A DNA stretch of 64,000 nucleotides from Aeromonas encheleia (GCF_900637545.1 NZ_LR134376.1:695001-759000); one strand, 5' to 3'. Counted from the first letter of the stretch, positions 47,777-57,622 are shown. A program made the numbers and translations. The notes: a model not told the origin generated them from the sequence alone.

Positions 47777-47790
47777 TTGATTTCAATCAA
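47777..47790 (+). promoter_or_regulatory. FNR box 2 with cydA promoter
   Basis: TTGATTTCAATCAA is a second exact FNR site. A -10-like CATTAT follows at 47815-47820, putting the start near 47826 and the site centre at about -42, the class II activation position. Confidence 0.8.
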
Positions 47791-47845
47791 ATAAAGGTGA
47801 TATAAAACGGCGGTCATTATAGGCGGGAATGGAATTACAGTTCTT

Positions 47846-47860
47846 GTTTATTAAATGTTA
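47846..47860 (+). promoter_or_regulatory. ArcA-like box upstream of cydA
   Basis: GTTTATTAAATGTTA differs by one base from the ArcA-P consensus GTTAATTAAATGTTA. ArcA and FNR both control cydAB in E. coli. Confidence 0.6.
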
Positions 47861-48027
47861 AACATTAGCTTTTTTTGTTCCTGTATATTGCCTTGTTGTT
47901 AATGTGGTGGCAGTCGAATCCGGTCACCGGTGTCAACCGGGGTGTGACCGACCATTCGGGGACTTCCAATGGAAGCTTTGTCCTTAAAACTTAAAATAGC
48001 CGTGCCAATAATCGGTGAGGAAACATC

Positions 48028-49584
48028 ATGATTGCTGAGCATGTGGTAGACCTATCGCGGTTCCAATTTGCCGCGACGGCCCTTTATCACTTCCTGTTTG
48101 TACCCCTGACGCTGGGAATGGCCTTCATTCTGGCGATCATGGAGTCTGTCTATGTGATGACCAACAACTCTGTTTACCGGGACATGACCAAGTTCTGGGG
48201 CAAGTTGTTCGGGATCAACTTCGCCCTCGGGGTCACCACTGGGCTCACCATGGAGTTTCAGTTCGGTACCAACTGGGCTTACTACTCCCACTATGTCGGC
48301 GACATCTTCGGTGCCCCGCTGGCCATCGAAGGGCTGATGGCCTTCTTCCTGGAGTCCACCTTCGTCGGTATGTTCTTCTTCGGTTGGGATCGCCTCACCA
48401 AGCGCCAGCATCTGGCGGCCACCTGGTTGATGGCGCTGGGGACCAACCTCTCCGCCCTCTGGATCCTGGTCGCCAACGGCTGGATGCAGAACCCGGTCGG
48501 TGCCGAGTTCAACTTCGAGTCCATGCGGATGGAGATGGTGAGCTTTGCCGATCTGGTGTTCAACCCGGTTGCGCAGGTCAAGTTCGTCCACACGGTGGCG
48601 GCTGGCTATACCACGGGTGCCATGTTCGTGCTGGGTATCTCCTCCTATTACCTGCTGAAGAGTCGTGATGTGGCCTTCGCCCGTCGCTCCTTCGCCATCG
48701 CGGCCGCGTTCGGCATGGCCTCTATCCTGTCCGTGCTGATCCTGGGTGACGAGTCCGGTTACGAGACGGGTGAAGTGCAGAAGGTGAAACTGGCCGCCAT
48801 CGAGGCGGAGTGGAACACCGAGCCGGCACCGGCTTCCTTTACCCTGTTCGGCATCCCGAATCAGGAAGAGATGCGCACCGATTACGCCATCAAGATCCCC
48901 TATGCCCTCGGCATCATCGCGACCCGTTCCCTGGACGGCCAGGTGACCGGTCTGAAGGATCTGAAGAGCGAGCATGAACTGCGCGTGCGCAACGGCATGG
49001 TGGCCTATGACCTGCTGACCAAGCTGCAATCCGGTGACAAGTCCGACGATACCCGCGCCCGTTTCGACGAGGTGAAGCAGGATCTGGGCTACGGTCTGCT
49101 GCTCAAGCGTTACACCAGCAACGTGACCGACGCGACCGACGAGCAGATCAAGTCCGCCGTGGATGACTCCATCCCGCAGGTGGCCCCGCTGTTCTTCGCC
49201 TTCCGCATCATGGTGGCGTGCGGCATGTTGATGCTGCTGCTGATCGGCCTGGCCTTCTATGACAGCACTCGCCACAAGATCGGTGAGCGCAAGTGGCTGC
49301 TCAAGGCGCTGCTGTGGGGTATCCCGCTGCCCTGGATCGCCATCGAGTGTGGCTGGTTCGTGGCGGAATATGGCCGTCAGCCCTGGACCATAGCCGAAGT
49401 GCTGCCGACCTCGGTCTCCGCATCCAACATTCCTGCGTCCGAGATCTGGTTCTCCCTGATCGGGATCTGCCTGTTCTACACGGTGCTGCTCATCATCGAG
49501 ATGTACCTGATGTTCAAGTATGCGCGTCTGGGCCCCAGCAGTCTGAAAACGGGCAAGTACCACTTCGAACAGAGCAAGGCATAA
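48028..49584 (+). CDS. cydA: Cytochrome bd oxidase subunit I
   Basis: The haem-bearing subunit (518 residues) of the high-affinity quinol oxidase in the inner membrane. The N-terminus [24 protein letters not shown] includes the haem b595 histidine near 19. The [13 protein letters not shown] block marks the C-terminal conserved region. A long periplasmic Q-loop (about 240-380) is of the E. coli type. It reduces oxygen using ubiquinol at low oxygen. GAGGAAACATC precedes the ATG. It heads cydA-cydB-cydX-ybgE, under probable FNR/ArcA control. Confidence 0.97.
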   Translation: MIAEHVVDLSRFQFAATALYHFLFVPLTLGMAFILAIMESVYVMTNNSVYRDMTKFWGKLFGINFALGVTTGLTMEFQFGTNWAYYSHYVGDIFGAPLAIEGLMAFFLESTFVGMFFFGWDRLTKRQHLAATWLMALGTNLSALWILVANGWMQNPVGAEFNFESMRMEMVSFADLVFNPVAQVKFVHTVAAGYTTGAMFVLGISSYYLLKSRDVAFARRSFAIAAAFGMASILSVLILGDESGYETGEVQKVKLAAIEAEWNTEPAPASFTLFGIPNQEEMRTDYAIKIPYALGIIATRSLDGQVTGLKDLKSEHELRVRNGMVAYDLLTKLQSGDKSDDTRARFDEVKQDLGYGLLLKRYTSNVTDATDEQIKSAVDDSIPQVAPLFFAFRIMVACGMLMLLLIGLAFYDSTRHKIGERKWLLKALLWGIPLPWIAIECGWFVAEYGRQPWTIAEVLPTSVSASNIPASEIWFSLIGICLFYTVLLIIEMYLMFKYARLGPSSLKTGKYHFEQSKA

Positions 49585-49596
49585 GGAGAGGATCTC

Positions 49597-50733
49597 ATGT
49601 TTGATTACGAATTATTGCGCTTGATCTGGTGGGTGCTGGTCGGTGTCCTGCTGATCGGGTTCGCCGTCACCGACGGTTTCGACATGGGGGTGGGCGCTCT
49701 GCTCCCCTTCGTCGGCAAGAAGGATGTTGAGCGTCGGGTGATGCTCAACACCATGGGCCCGCACTGGGAAGGTAACCAGGTCTGGCTGGTCACGGCGGGT
49801 GGGGCACTGTTCGCCGCCTGGCCCATGGTCTATGCGGCGGCCTTCTCAGGCTTCTACATCGCCATGATCCTGACCCTGATGGCGCTGTTCTTCCGTCCGG
49901 TCGGCTTCAAGTACCGCTCCCTGCAGGAAGGCGCCAAGTGGCGCAACAACTGGGACTGGGCACTGTTCATCGGTAGCGCCGTGCCGCCGATCATCTTCGG
50001 GGTGGCCTTCGGCAACCTGCTGCAGGGTGTGCCGTTCAGCTTCAACCAGTTCCTGATGCTGACCTACCACGGCAACTTCTTCGGTCTGCTCAACCCGTTC
50101 GGTCTGCTGACCGGCCTGGTCAGCCTGTTCATGATCGTGACCCAGGGCGCCGCCTGGCTGATGATGAAGACCGAGGGTGAAGTGCTGGCCCGTTCCCGCA
50201 CCGCCGCCACTGTGTTCTCGCTGTTGACCTTGGTCACCTTCGCGCTGGCCGGTGTCTGGGTCAGTGGCATGGATGGCTATGTAGTGGTCAGCAACATGGC
50301 GACCGATGCCGTCACCAACCCCCTGCACAAGGAAGTGGTGGTGCAGGCCGGTGCCTGGATGCAGAACTACAACCTCTACCCCTGGATGATTGCCGCCCCC
50401 GTGCTGGGTCTGGTGATGAGCCTGCTGACCGCGCTTGCGGCCAAGCTGGGCAAGGGCTGGATGGCGTTCCTGTTCTCCTCCCTGGCCATCGCGGGCATCA
50501 TCTTGACGGCGGGCTTCTCCATGTTCCCGTTCATCATGCCTTCCAGCCTGGAGCCATCCCAGAGCCTGACCATGTGGGATGCCACCGCCTCCTTCAACAC
50601 CCTCAAGGTGATGACGGTCGTCGCGGCCATCTTTGTCCCGACCGTGCTGGCCTATACCATCTGGACCTACATCAAGATGTTTGGCCGGGTGAGTAACAAG
50701 CACATCGAAGACAACCAACAATCGCTCTACTAA
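49597..50733 (+). CDS. cydB: Cytochrome bd oxidase subunit II
   Basis: The partner membrane subunit (378 residues, eight to nine helices). It starts MFDYELLRLIWWVLVGVLLIGFAVTDGFDMGVG, which is highly conserved in CydB, and includes the GPHWEGNQVWLVTAGGALFAAWP block. It stabilises CydA and supports the proton path. AAGGAGAGGATCTC gives a strong start 12 bp after cydA. Confidence 0.97.
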   Translation: MFDYELLRLIWWVLVGVLLIGFAVTDGFDMGVGALLPFVGKKDVERRVMLNTMGPHWEGNQVWLVTAGGALFAAWPMVYAAAFSGFYIAMILTLMALFFRPVGFKYRSLQEGAKWRNNWDWALFIGSAVPPIIFGVAFGNLLQGVPFSFNQFLMLTYHGNFFGLLNPFGLLTGLVSLFMIVTQGAAWLMMKTEGEVLARSRTAATVFSLLTLVTFALAGVWVSGMDGYVVVSNMATDAVTNPLHKEVVVQAGAWMQNYNLYPWMIAAPVLGLVMSLLTALAAKLGKGWMAFLFSSLAIAGIILTAGFSMFPFIMPSSLEPSQSLTMWDATASFNTLKVMTVVAAIFVPTVLAYTIWTYIKMFGRVSNKHIEDNQQSLY

Positions 50734-50747
50734 GAAGGTGCCCTGAT

Positions 50748-50864
50748 ATGTGGTATTTCACCTGGATACTGGGTCTGTTGCTGGCTTGCGCGTTTGGGAT
50801 CATCAATGCGCTCTGGCTGGAACACACCGAGAACCTGGATCGTCAGATCGATGAAAACAAGTGA
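50748..50864 (+). CDS. cydX: Cytochrome bd oxidase small subunit CydX
   Basis: A 38-residue single-helix protein starting MWYFTWILGLLLACAFGIIN, with the conserved ALWLEHTE block and a charged tail. CydX is required for stable, active cytochrome bd. AAGGTGCCCTGAT lies between cydB and this ATG. Its last 14 bases overlap the start of ybgE. Confidence 0.93.
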   Translation: MWYFTWILGLLLACAFGIINALWLEHTENLDRQIDENK

Positions 50865-51162
50865 TCGCCTCGCCCGGTTGGCCGCTCCGCTGGAGCGCCA
50901 ACCCTGGCAAGGAGCGATGCTGGTGGCGGCGACCCTGCTGGCCGTCGCCATCTTGCAGGCCCCCAACCTGATCGCCGCCAACACCAGCGAGCACGGCCTC
51001 TGGCTAGCGCCCTGGCTGATGTGGGCGGTCTGTTGCGGGGTGATGCACGGGCTGGGGTTCCACCCCTGCAGCCTGGTCGGTCGTCTGTTGTTTTGCCCCT
51101 GGCTCGCCATGCCAAGTCTGTTGTACGGACTCTGGTTGACCAGCGGTTATTTCCTGCCATAA
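50851..51162 (+). CDS. ybgE: Cyd operon protein YbgE
   Basis: A 103-residue membrane protein with about three hydrophobic segments, in the standard position between cydX and ybgC. The motif GVMHGLGFHPCSLVGRLLFCPW is typical. It probably supports cytochrome bd, but its role is not defined. The start overlaps cydX. A diverged copy of its last 30 codons lies immediately downstream. Confidence 0.88.
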   Translation: MKTSDRLARLAAPLERQPWQGAMLVAATLLAVAILQAPNLIAANTSEHGLWLAPWLMWAVCCGVMHGLGFHPCSLVGRLLFCPWLAMPSLLYGLWLTSGYFLP

Positions 51163-51184
51163 CAAACGGGGGAGGCGAGAATTG

Positions 51185-51226
51185 CTCTGTCTCCCTCTGT
51201 CTCCCTCTGTCTCCCTCTGTCTCCCC
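51185..51226 (+). repeat. 10-bp tandem repeat (CTCTGTCTCC)x4
   Basis: Four exact copies of CTCTGTCTCC plus a trailing CC lie between ybgE and its partial duplicate. Such short tandem repeats vary in copy number by slippage. Confidence 0.93.
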
Positions 51227-51229
51227 CTG

Positions 51230-51355
51230 CTTACCGACCATCGGTTGGCTGCTGTTTTGCTCCCTGGTTTGCCCTGCCAGCCCGTTGCGTGGGCTCCGGT
51301 TGACCATGAGCTATTCCCTGCCATAAAAAACGGGAGGAGGTGGGATTTCCCTGTC
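51230..51355 (+). pseudogene. Duplicate of the ybgE 3' end
   Basis: The stretch encodes IGWLLFCSLVCPASPLRG then LRLTMSYSLP, aligning with VGRLLFCPWLAMPSLLYGLWLTSGYFLP at the YbgE C-terminus. Similarity continues past the stop (CCATAA followed by an A-rich run, ACGGG and GAGG) to a second GTCTCCC. It has no start of its own. Confidence 0.8.
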
Positions 51356-51431
51356 TCCCCCTGCTTCTTTCCTATTCAGCCCTGCGCTATGATAGCCCCC
51401 CATCTGACTGTCGAATGGATCACAGATTTTT

Positions 51432-51839
51432 ATGGGGGAAGTCTCTGAGTTTCCGGTACGTGTCTACTACGAAGACACAGACGCCGGAGGCATCGTCTAC
51501 AACGCCAACTATCTCAAGTTTATGGAACGGGCTCGTACCGAGTTCCTGCGCGCCGGCGGCATCGAACAGGATGTCCTGCTGCAAGAGGGGCTTGCCTTCG
51601 TGGTGAGTCGCACCGAGATCGATTTCCGCTCTGCGGCCCGCTTCAATGAACTACTGACCGTATTGACGCAAATGACTGAAGTGAAACGCGCCTCCATGCG
51701 CTTTTCACAACGGATCCTGGCGGCTGATGGACGACTGATCACCCAGGCCATGGTACAGATAGCCTGTGTCAGTCATCCGCATATGAAACCTGTTGCAATA
51801 CCTGAAAATGTGAAGGGAGTGCTGTTAAGTGCACGCTGA
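51432..51839 (+). CDS. ybgC: Tol-Pal system acyl-CoA thioesterase
   Basis: A hot-dog-fold thioesterase of 135 residues. The 4-hydroxybenzoyl-CoA thioesterase motif [28 protein letters not shown] includes the catalytic Asp. It acts on acyl-CoA or acyl-ACP and is linked to phospholipid metabolism near the Tol complex. Its end overlaps the tolQ start by 11 bp, so it is part of the tol operon. Confidence 0.95.
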   Translation: MGEVSEFPVRVYYEDTDAGGIVYNANYLKFMERARTEFLRAGGIEQDVLLQEGLAFVVSRTEIDFRSAARFNELLTVLTQMTEVKRASMRFSQRILAADGRLITQAMVQIACVSHPHMKPVAIPENVKGVLLSAR

Positions 51840-52518
51840 AATTTCGTTTATTGGCCTGTTTTGGCAAGCCAGCCTGTTGGTAAAACTGGTCATGATGACC
51901 CTGATGGGTATGTCGGTCGTCTCCTGGGCGCTGATCTTCCAACGCTCCAAGGTCATCAAGGCGGCCAATCTCGCATCGGAGCAGTTTGAGGACAGATTCT
52001 GGTCCGGGGTCGACCTCAACCGTCTCTACCAGGAGTCCTCTTCCCGCCGCGATGACATCGAAGGCATGGAAGACATCTTCTATTCCGGCTTCAAGGAGTA
52101 TGCCCGTCTGCTCAAGGCCGGTGCCCGTGGCCAGGATGCGGTGATGGACGGTACTTATCGTGCCATGAGGGTCTCTCTGTCCCGCGCGGTGGACGAGCTG
52201 GAATCCAACCTGCCGGTGCTGGCGACCGTCGGCTCCATCAGCCCTTACATAGGTCTGTTTGGTACAGTATGGGGCATCATGAACGCCTTTATCGCCCTGG
52301 GTCAGGTGCAGCAGGCCACCCTGCAGATGGTGGCTCCGGGTATCGCGGAGGCGCTGATCGCCACCGCCATGGGCCTGTTCGCGGCCATCCCTGCGGTCAT
52401 CTTCTACAACAGGTTCACCAACAAGGTAGAGAAGCTGGAGAACGCTTACGCCAACTTCATGGACGAGTTCACTACCATTTTGAACCGCCAGATTGCTCAA
52501 CAGCAGGGTGAGAAGTAA
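51829..52518 (+). CDS. tolQ: Tol-Pal energising protein TolQ
   Basis: An inner-membrane proton-channel subunit (229 residues, three transmembrane helices), homologue of ExbB/MotA. The channel segment [30 protein letters not shown] (about 126-155) is diagnostic. It starts with GTG, preceded by AAGGGAGTGCTGTTAA. It works with TolR and TolA to energise outer-membrane invagination in division. Confidence 0.97.
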   Translation: MHAEISFIGLFWQASLLVKLVMMTLMGMSVVSWALIFQRSKVIKAANLASEQFEDRFWSGVDLNRLYQESSSRRDDIEGMEDIFYSGFKEYARLLKAGARGQDAVMDGTYRAMRVSLSRAVDELESNLPVLATVGSISPYIGLFGTVWGIMNAFIALGQVQQATLQMVAPGIAEALIATAMGLFAAIPAVIFYNRFTNKVEKLENAYANFMDEFTTILNRQIAQQQGEK

Positions 52519-52965
52519 ATGCAAACCTATCAGCGGATCCGGCGCAAGAAGGTGTGCGAGATCAACGTGGTGCCCTATATCGACGTCATGCTGGTGCTGC
52601 TCATCATCTTCATGGCGGTGACGCCGGTGATCACCCAGGGGGTCAAGGTTGACCTGCCCCAGGCGGAATCCGAGCAATTGCCGGAAGATGCCAAGCCCCC
52701 CTTCATCGTCAGCGTGAACACCGAGCGGGAGTACGTCATCAAGGCCGGCGAGGCGGATGACGAGCCGGTACCGAGCGGCACCCCGGAGGCGATGCAGCAA
52801 TACATCACCGAGAAGGCCATGGGCTATCTGGCCATCAACCAGAATGCCCCCGTGGTGGTGGCGGGTGACAAGTCCGTACGCTACGAAGAGGTGATCCTGT
52901 TGATGGTCGCGCTCAAGAAAGCCGGTGTGCCTCAGGTTGGCCTGATGACGGATCCGGTGAACTGA
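52519..52965 (+). CDS. tolR: Tol-Pal protein TolR
   Basis: The ExbD-like subunit (148 residues) with one N-terminal membrane helix. INVVPYIDVMLVLLIIFMAV includes the essential membrane Asp, followed by the periplasmic domain. It starts immediately after the tolQ stop, with AGGGTGAGAAGTAA as binding site. Confidence 0.97.
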   Translation: MQTYQRIRRKKVCEINVVPYIDVMLVLLIIFMAVTPVITQGVKVDLPQAESEQLPEDAKPPFIVSVNTEREYVIKAGEADDEPVPSGTPEAMQQYITEKAMGYLAINQNAPVVVAGDKSVRYEEVILLMVALKKAGVPQVGLMTDPVN

Positions 52966-52970
52966 CGGAG

Positions 52971-54113
52971 ATGGATGTGAAGCGTGGTATTTCCGGTTAT
53001 CTCATCGCGTCGGTGCTGCTGCATCTGATCATCGGCATCATCCTGTTGGTTGGTGTCGACTTCAGCAAGCCGAAGCGACCCGAGTCGAAGGGCCAGATCG
53101 TCAATGCGGTGATGCTGGACAGCGAGTTCCTGGAGCAACAGGCGCAGCAGATCCAGCAGCAGAAGAAGGCGCAACCCAAGGCTGCGCAGCAGCAGAAAGA
53201 GAAGGACAAGGAAGACGCCGAACAGGTCAAGCGTGAGCTGGCGCAAGAGCAGGAGCGACTGCGCATCGCCGAGACCAAGCGTAAGGAAGCCGAGGAGGCG
53301 ACCCGCAAGGCGGAGACCGAGAAGCAGAAGAAGGTAGCCGAGCAGAAGCAGGCGGAGGAGCAGGCACAGAAAGCCGAGGAAACCCGCAAGCTGGACGCCC
53401 AGAAGACCAAGCAGGCCGAGGCCAAGCGCGAGCAAGAGGAATTGGCCAAGGCACTGGCGCTGAAGAAAAAGAAAGAAGAGTTGGAGAAGCAGCAGGCCGA
53501 CGAGAAGGTGAAGGAAAAAGCCAAGGCGGATGCGGCCAAGAAGGCGGAGGCTGACAAGAAAGCCAAGGCCGAGGCGGAGAAGAAAACCAAGGCGGAAGCC
53601 GAGAAGAAGGCCAAGGCCGAGGCCGATAAAAAGGCTGCAGACGAAGCTGCCAAGAAGGCAAAAGCTGACGCAGAGAAGAAGGCGAAGGCGGAGGCCGACA
53701 AGAAGGCCAAGGTAGAGGCGGAGCGCAAGCGCAAGGCCGCCGAAGAGGCCAAGCTGCAGAAAGAGATGGAAGCCATGATGCAGCAGCAGCTGGAGGCTGA
53801 GGCCAATTCCCGCAGTCAGGCCGCCTCGGCGGCAGCCAAGGGTGAGGTCGACAAGTATGCCGCTCTCATCAAGGCCACGGTCGAGCGCTACATGATTTTG
53901 GATCCCACCATGCGGGGCAAAACCTGTACTATCGGTGTCAAATTGGCCAGCAGCGGCTTCGTCATTTCGGTGGATAGCGGCCAGGGTGACCCGGCGGTCT
54001 GTCGCTCCGGCAAGGCGGCGGTGTTGAAGGCCAATCAGCTACCTGTGCCGAAGGATCCGGCGGCATTCGAGATGTTGAAGGAGTTTAACCTCAAGCTGGA
54101 GCCGAGCATCTAA
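52971..54113 (+). CDS. tolA: Tol-Pal protein TolA
   Basis: A 380-residue protein with one N-terminal membrane anchor (about 8-27), a long Lys/Ala/Glu-rich helical domain (about 50-270), and a C-terminal globular domain (about 285-380, with CTIGVKLASSGFVISV). It spans the periplasm to contact Pal and TolB. The KAEADKK-type repeats make the DNA repetitive and purine-rich; it is prone to in-frame length changes. The start follows GACGGAG 5 bp after tolR. Confidence 0.95.
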   Translation: MDVKRGISGYLIASVLLHLIIGIILLVGVDFSKPKRPESKGQIVNAVMLDSEFLEQQAQQIQQQKKAQPKAAQQQKEKDKEDAEQVKRELAQEQERLRIAETKRKEAEEATRKAETEKQKKVAEQKQAEEQAQKAEETRKLDAQKTKQAEAKREQEELAKALALKKKKEELEKQQADEKVKEKAKADAAKKAEADKKAKAEAEKKTKAEAEKKAKAEADKKAADEAAKKAKADAEKKAKAEADKKAKVEAERKRKAAEEAKLQKEMEAMMQQQLEAEANSRSQAASAAAKGEVDKYAALIKATVERYMILDPTMRGKTCTIGVKLASSGFVISVDSGQGDPAVCRSGKAAVLKANQLPVPKDPAAFEMLKEFNLKLEPSI

Positions 54114-54206
54114 GCGGACTAGCGCGGGGGCATTGAACGTGGTTGGCAGCATCTTGCTGATAAAGGAACTTACCTCTCATTTTTATTGGAATAGAGTACT
54201 AAAGCC

Positions 54207-55532
54207 ATGATAAGAAAAGTATTGTTTGCTTTGGTTGGCTGCCTTCTGCTGGGCCAGAGCGCTCAGGCGGCCTTGGACATCGTCATTACCGGTGGGATTG
54301 ACAGCGCACGCCCCATCGCGATTGCGCCCTTCAAATGGGAAGGCAATGGCCAGCTGCCGCAGGACATCGCCGAGGTGGTCTCCAACGATCTGATGCGCAG
54401 CGGCAAGTTCAAGCCGCTGGCCCGTGGTCAGATGCCGCAGACCCCGAGCAGCAGTGGTGAGATCAACTTCGCCCCCTGGGCCTCCCAGGGCGTCGAGGCC
54501 GTGGTGGTCGGTACCGTCTCGGCCGTGGGCGATGGCACCTACAAGATCAACTTCGAGCTGGTTGACGTGCTGAAGGGCCAGCTGGCCAAGACCCAGGGTG
54601 GGGAAGCCAACGGTTACATCCTCGATAGCCGCATGGCGACTATCCCGGGTGCCCAGATGCGCCAGTTTGCCCACCGCATCTCCGACATCGTCTATGAGCG
54701 CCTGACCGGCGAGCGTGGCGCCTTCCTGACACGTCTGGCCTATGTCTCCGTCCAGCAGGGGACCCAGTTCCCGTATCAGCTGCGGATCTCTGACTACGAC
54801 GGTTACAACGAGAAGACCCTGCTGCGCTCCCGCGAGCCGCTGATGTCGCCGGCCTGGTCGCCGGATGGCAGCAAGCTGGCCTATGTCAGCTTCGAGAACC
54901 AGAAATCCGAGATCTACGTGCAGGACATCTACACCCAGCAGCGCAGCCTGATCAGCAGCTTCCGCGGTATCAATGGTGCGCCGGAATGGTCACCAGATGG
55001 TCGTCGATTGGCTATTGTTTTGTCCAAAGATGGGCAGCCTGATCTCTATGTCATTGATGTGGCAAGCAAGCAACTCACTCGAGTCACAAATAACCGCACC
55101 ATAGATACCGAACCCTCCTGGTTGCCGGATGGCCAAACTTTGATGTTCACCTCTGAACGTGGTGGCAAACCCCAGATTTATAGCGTAAATTTGGCGACTG
55201 GCGTCACTCGCCGGATGACCTGGGAAGGGGATTCCAACCAGGGGGCATCCATCACGCCGGACGGCAAGTCCATGGTGATGGTGACCCGGGTTCAGGGACA
55301 ATATCGCATCGCTCGTCAAGATATGGAAAGCGGGGCCATGTTGGTACTGACTCAGAGTGCTCTGGATGAGTCGCCAAGTGTGGCTCCCAATGGCAGCATG
55401 ATTATCTATGCCACCATCTATCAGGGTCGCAAGAGCCTGGCTTTGGTATCGACCGACGGTCGTTTCAAGGCAGTGCTCCCGACCAGTAGCGGTGAAATTC
55501 GTGCACCAGCTTGGTCGCCCTTCTTGAATTGA
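54207..55532 (+). CDS. tolB: Tol-Pal protein TolB
   Basis: A periplasmic protein of 441 residues with signal peptide at 1-21 (AQAA), an N-terminal alpha/beta domain (about 22-165), and a six-bladed beta propeller with repeated [12 protein letters not shown] motifs (about 170-440). It binds Pal. From about 55000 to 55500 codon choice is visibly less GC-rich than in the first half, suggesting recombination or domain-level divergence. The leader is 93 bp after tolA. Confidence 0.96.
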   Translation: MIRKVLFALVGCLLLGQSAQAALDIVITGGIDSARPIAIAPFKWEGNGQLPQDIAEVVSNDLMRSGKFKPLARGQMPQTPSSSGEINFAPWASQGVEAVVVGTVSAVGDGTYKINFELVDVLKGQLAKTQGGEANGYILDSRMATIPGAQMRQFAHRISDIVYERLTGERGAFLTRLAYVSVQQGTQFPYQLRISDYDGYNEKTLLRSREPLMSPAWSPDGSKLAYVSFENQKSEIYVQDIYTQQRSLISSFRGINGAPEWSPDGRRLAIVLSKDGQPDLYVIDVASKQLTRVTNNRTIDTEPSWLPDGQTLMFTSERGGKPQIYSVNLATGVTRRMTWEGDSNQGASITPDGKSMVMVTRVQGQYRIARQDMESGAMLVLTQSALDESPSVAPNGSMIIYATIYQGRKSLALVSTDGRFKAVLPTSSGEIRAPAWSPFLN

Positions 55533-55583
55533 TAAAAAAAATCGATTGTTTTTTGTTTTGTTATAAAGGTTTAAGGAAATAGC

Positions 55584-56108
55584 ATGCAACTCAATAAACT
55601 GCTCAAGGGTCTGGCCATCGCACTGCCACTGTTCACCCTGGCTGCCTGTAGTTCTTCTTCCGACTCCGACGCCGCTGGCGCCGAGTCTGGCATGACCGAC
55701 GGCATGGGCGGTGTACAAACCGGTGGCGCCAACGGCATGTTGTCCCCGGAAGAGCAGATGCGTCAGAAGTTCGAAGCTCTGCAGCGCGACAACGTGATCT
55801 ACTTCCCGTACGATGGTTACGACATTCAAGGTCAGTACGCCGACCTGCTGGATGCCCACGCCAGCTACCTGCGTGAGCGTCCGTCCGTCAAGGTGTTGAT
55901 CGAAGGCCACGCCGATGAGCGCGGTACTCCGGAATACAACATCGCTCTGGGCGAGCGTCGTGCCAAGGCCGTTGCCAAGTATCTGCAAACCCTGGGTGTG
56001 CAGGCTGAGCAGCTCTCCATCGTCAGCTATGGCGAAGAGAAGCCGCTGGACATGTCTCATACCGAGGATGCCTTTGCCAAAAACCGCCGTGCGGTTCTGG
56101 TTTACTAA
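55584..56108 (+). CDS. pal: Peptidoglycan-associated lipoprotein
   Basis: A 174-residue outer-membrane lipoprotein with lipobox LAAC (Cys22). A Ser/Gly-rich linker leads to an OmpA-like domain (about 65-174) with VLIEGHADERGTPEYNIALGERRA, the peptidoglycan-binding motif. It anchors the Tol system to the cell wall. AAGGTTTAAGGAAATAGC precedes the ATG. Confidence 0.97.
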   Translation: MQLNKLLKGLAIALPLFTLAACSSSSDSDAAGAESGMTDGMGGVQTGGANGMLSPEEQMRQKFEALQRDNVIYFPYDGYDIQGQYADLLDAHASYLRERPSVKVLIEGHADERGTPEYNIALGERRAKAVAKYLQTLGVQAEQLSIVSYGEEKPLDMSHTEDAFAKNRRAVLVY

Positions 56109-56120
56109 GGTTTGATCCGA

Positions 56121-56921
56121 ATGAAATTCGTGTTTAAGCAAGCGGCCATTTCGATGGCCGTTTTATTTGCACTGAACGCTCAGGCGGCCGCGCCGGTGAG
56201 CGACCTCAGTGGCGATAGCGGCGGTGTGGTCCTCAGCGGCAACAACGGCGCCATAGTGCCCACGGGCAGCCTGGAAGACCGAGTTGCCTTGCTGGAGCGC
56301 ACCCTCAATGCCCGTTTGCGTCTGCAGGCCGAGCTGCAGCAGCAAGTCGACTCGCTGCAAGGGGAAGTCTCCGAACTGCGTGGTCAGCTGGAGCAGCAAA
56401 CCTATCAGATGGAGCAGTCGCAAGAGCGTCAGCGCCAGCTGTATCAGGAGCTCGACAAGGTGGCCAACAGCCAGCCTGCCGCTGCGTCTGCAGCTTCCGC
56501 TGCGGCCGCCCCGGCTCCCGCAGCTGCGGCCAACTACTCGACCAATCAGGACGAGAACCAGGCCTACGATGCTGCCGTGAACATGGTGCTCAAGGAGAAG
56601 AACTACGACAAGGCCATTCCCGCCTTCGAAGGGTTCATCAAGCAGTACCCGAGCTCCAGCTACGTGCCCAATGCCCATTACTGGCTCGGCCAGCTGATGT
56701 TCAACAAGGGTGACAGGAGTGGCGCCGCGGCCCAGTTCTCCACGGTGGCGAACAAGTACAGCAAGTCGCCAAAGCGGGCCGATGCCCTGCTGAAACTCGG
56801 CATGCTGGCACAGCTCGACGGCAAGAAAGCGGAAGCCAAGACCTTCTATGAACAGGTGATCAAGGGTTACCCCAACACCTCGCCGGCCCAGCTGGCCAAG
56901 CAGAGCCTGAGCAAGTTGTAG
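56121..56921 (+). CDS. cpoB: Cell division coordinator CpoB
   Basis: A periplasmic 266-residue protein (formerly YbgF) with signal peptide at about 1-21 (AQAA), a coiled-coil trimerisation segment (about 50-110, Leu/Gln-rich), an Ala/Pro linker, and three TPR repeats (about 140-266, YDAAVNMVLKEKNYDKAIPAFEGFIKQYP). It coordinates PBP1B and Tol activity at division. The ATG at 56121 is preferred over a TTG at 56112. Confidence 0.95.
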   Translation: MKFVFKQAAISMAVLFALNAQAAAPVSDLSGDSGGVVLSGNNGAIVPTGSLEDRVALLERTLNARLRLQAELQQQVDSLQGEVSELRGQLEQQTYQMEQSQERQRQLYQELDKVANSQPAAASAASAAAAPAPAAAANYSTNQDENQAYDAAVNMVLKEKNYDKAIPAFEGFIKQYPSSSYVPNAHYWLGQLMFNKGDRSGAAAQFSTVANKYSKSPKRADALLKLGMLAQLDGKKAEAKTFYEQVIKGYPNTSPAQLAKQSLSKL

Positions 56922-57016
56922 TATTGCTGTAGGTCACTGTTTTCGTAACAGTCTTGTAAATACGACGGCGCTTTGTATGCGCAGTGAACAAACAGATTTA
57001 ATTTAAGAATTTTCTA

Positions 57017-57044
57017 TTGCGCCAGGATGATAAATCCGTAATAT
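57017..57044 (+). promoter_or_regulatory. Promoter of the tRNA-Lys/Val array
   Basis: TTGCGC, 16 bp, TAATAT, then the GC-rich discriminator AGGCCGCCG. It lies about 50 nt before the first tRNA. The discriminator is typical of stringently controlled stable-RNA promoters. Confidence 0.6.
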
Positions 57045-57095
57045 AGGCCGCCGTCAGAGCCGGTGCAGTAATGCAGTCGGACCTGGTCGTGGTGA

Positions 57096-57171
57096 GGGTC
57101 GTTAGCTCAGTCGGTAGAGCAGTTGACTTTTAATCAATTGGTCGCTGGTTCGAATCCAGCACGACCCACCA
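57096..57171 (+). tRNA. tRNA-Lys (TTT), copy 1
   Basis: A 76-nt cloverleaf with acceptor GGGTCGT/ACGACCC, anticodon TTT and encoded CCA. First gene of the array. Confidence 0.96.
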
Positions 57172-57203
57172 TTTCTTCACTCAGGGTGAAGACAGAATTC
57201 CCA

Positions 57204-57279
57204 GGTCGTTTAGCTCAGCTGGGAGAGCACCTCCCTTACAAGGAGGGGGTCACTGGTTCGAGCCCAGTAACGACCACCA
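57204..57279 (+). tRNA. tRNA-Val (TAC), copy 1
   Basis: 76 nt, acceptor GGTCGTT/AACGACC, anticodon TAC in CCCTTACAAGG, CCA encoded. Confidence 0.96.
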
Positions 57280-57339
57280 GTTTTGTAAGTAAAGCGTTAG
57301 AGCTGTTTGCCGAAGGTGAGCAGTGTCAGGTGAAGGTGG

Positions 57340-57415
<76 letters not shown>

Positions 57416-57436
57416 ATCTGGCAACATAGAATCCCA

Positions 57437-57512
57437 GGTCGTTTAGCTCAGCTGGGAGAGCACCTCCCTTACAAGGAGGGGGTCACTGGTTCGAGCCCAG
57501 TAACGACCACCA
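57437..57512 (+). tRNA. tRNA-Val (TAC), copy 2
   Basis: Identical to the first valine gene. The spacer after it (CACTTTCTTGAAATAGAAAG) is unlike the later spacers. Confidence 0.96.
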
Positions 57513-57546
57513 CTTTCTTGAAATAGAAAGAAAAAATGATACAGAT

Positions 57547-57622
57547 GGGTCGTTAGCTCAGTCGGTAGAGCAGTTGACTTTTAATCAATTGGTCGCTGGT
57601 TCGAATCCAGCACGACCCACCA
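57547..57622 (+). tRNA. tRNA-Lys (TTT), copy 2
   Basis: Identical to the first lysine gene. The regular 191-193 bp Lys-Val period starts here. Confidence 0.96.
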
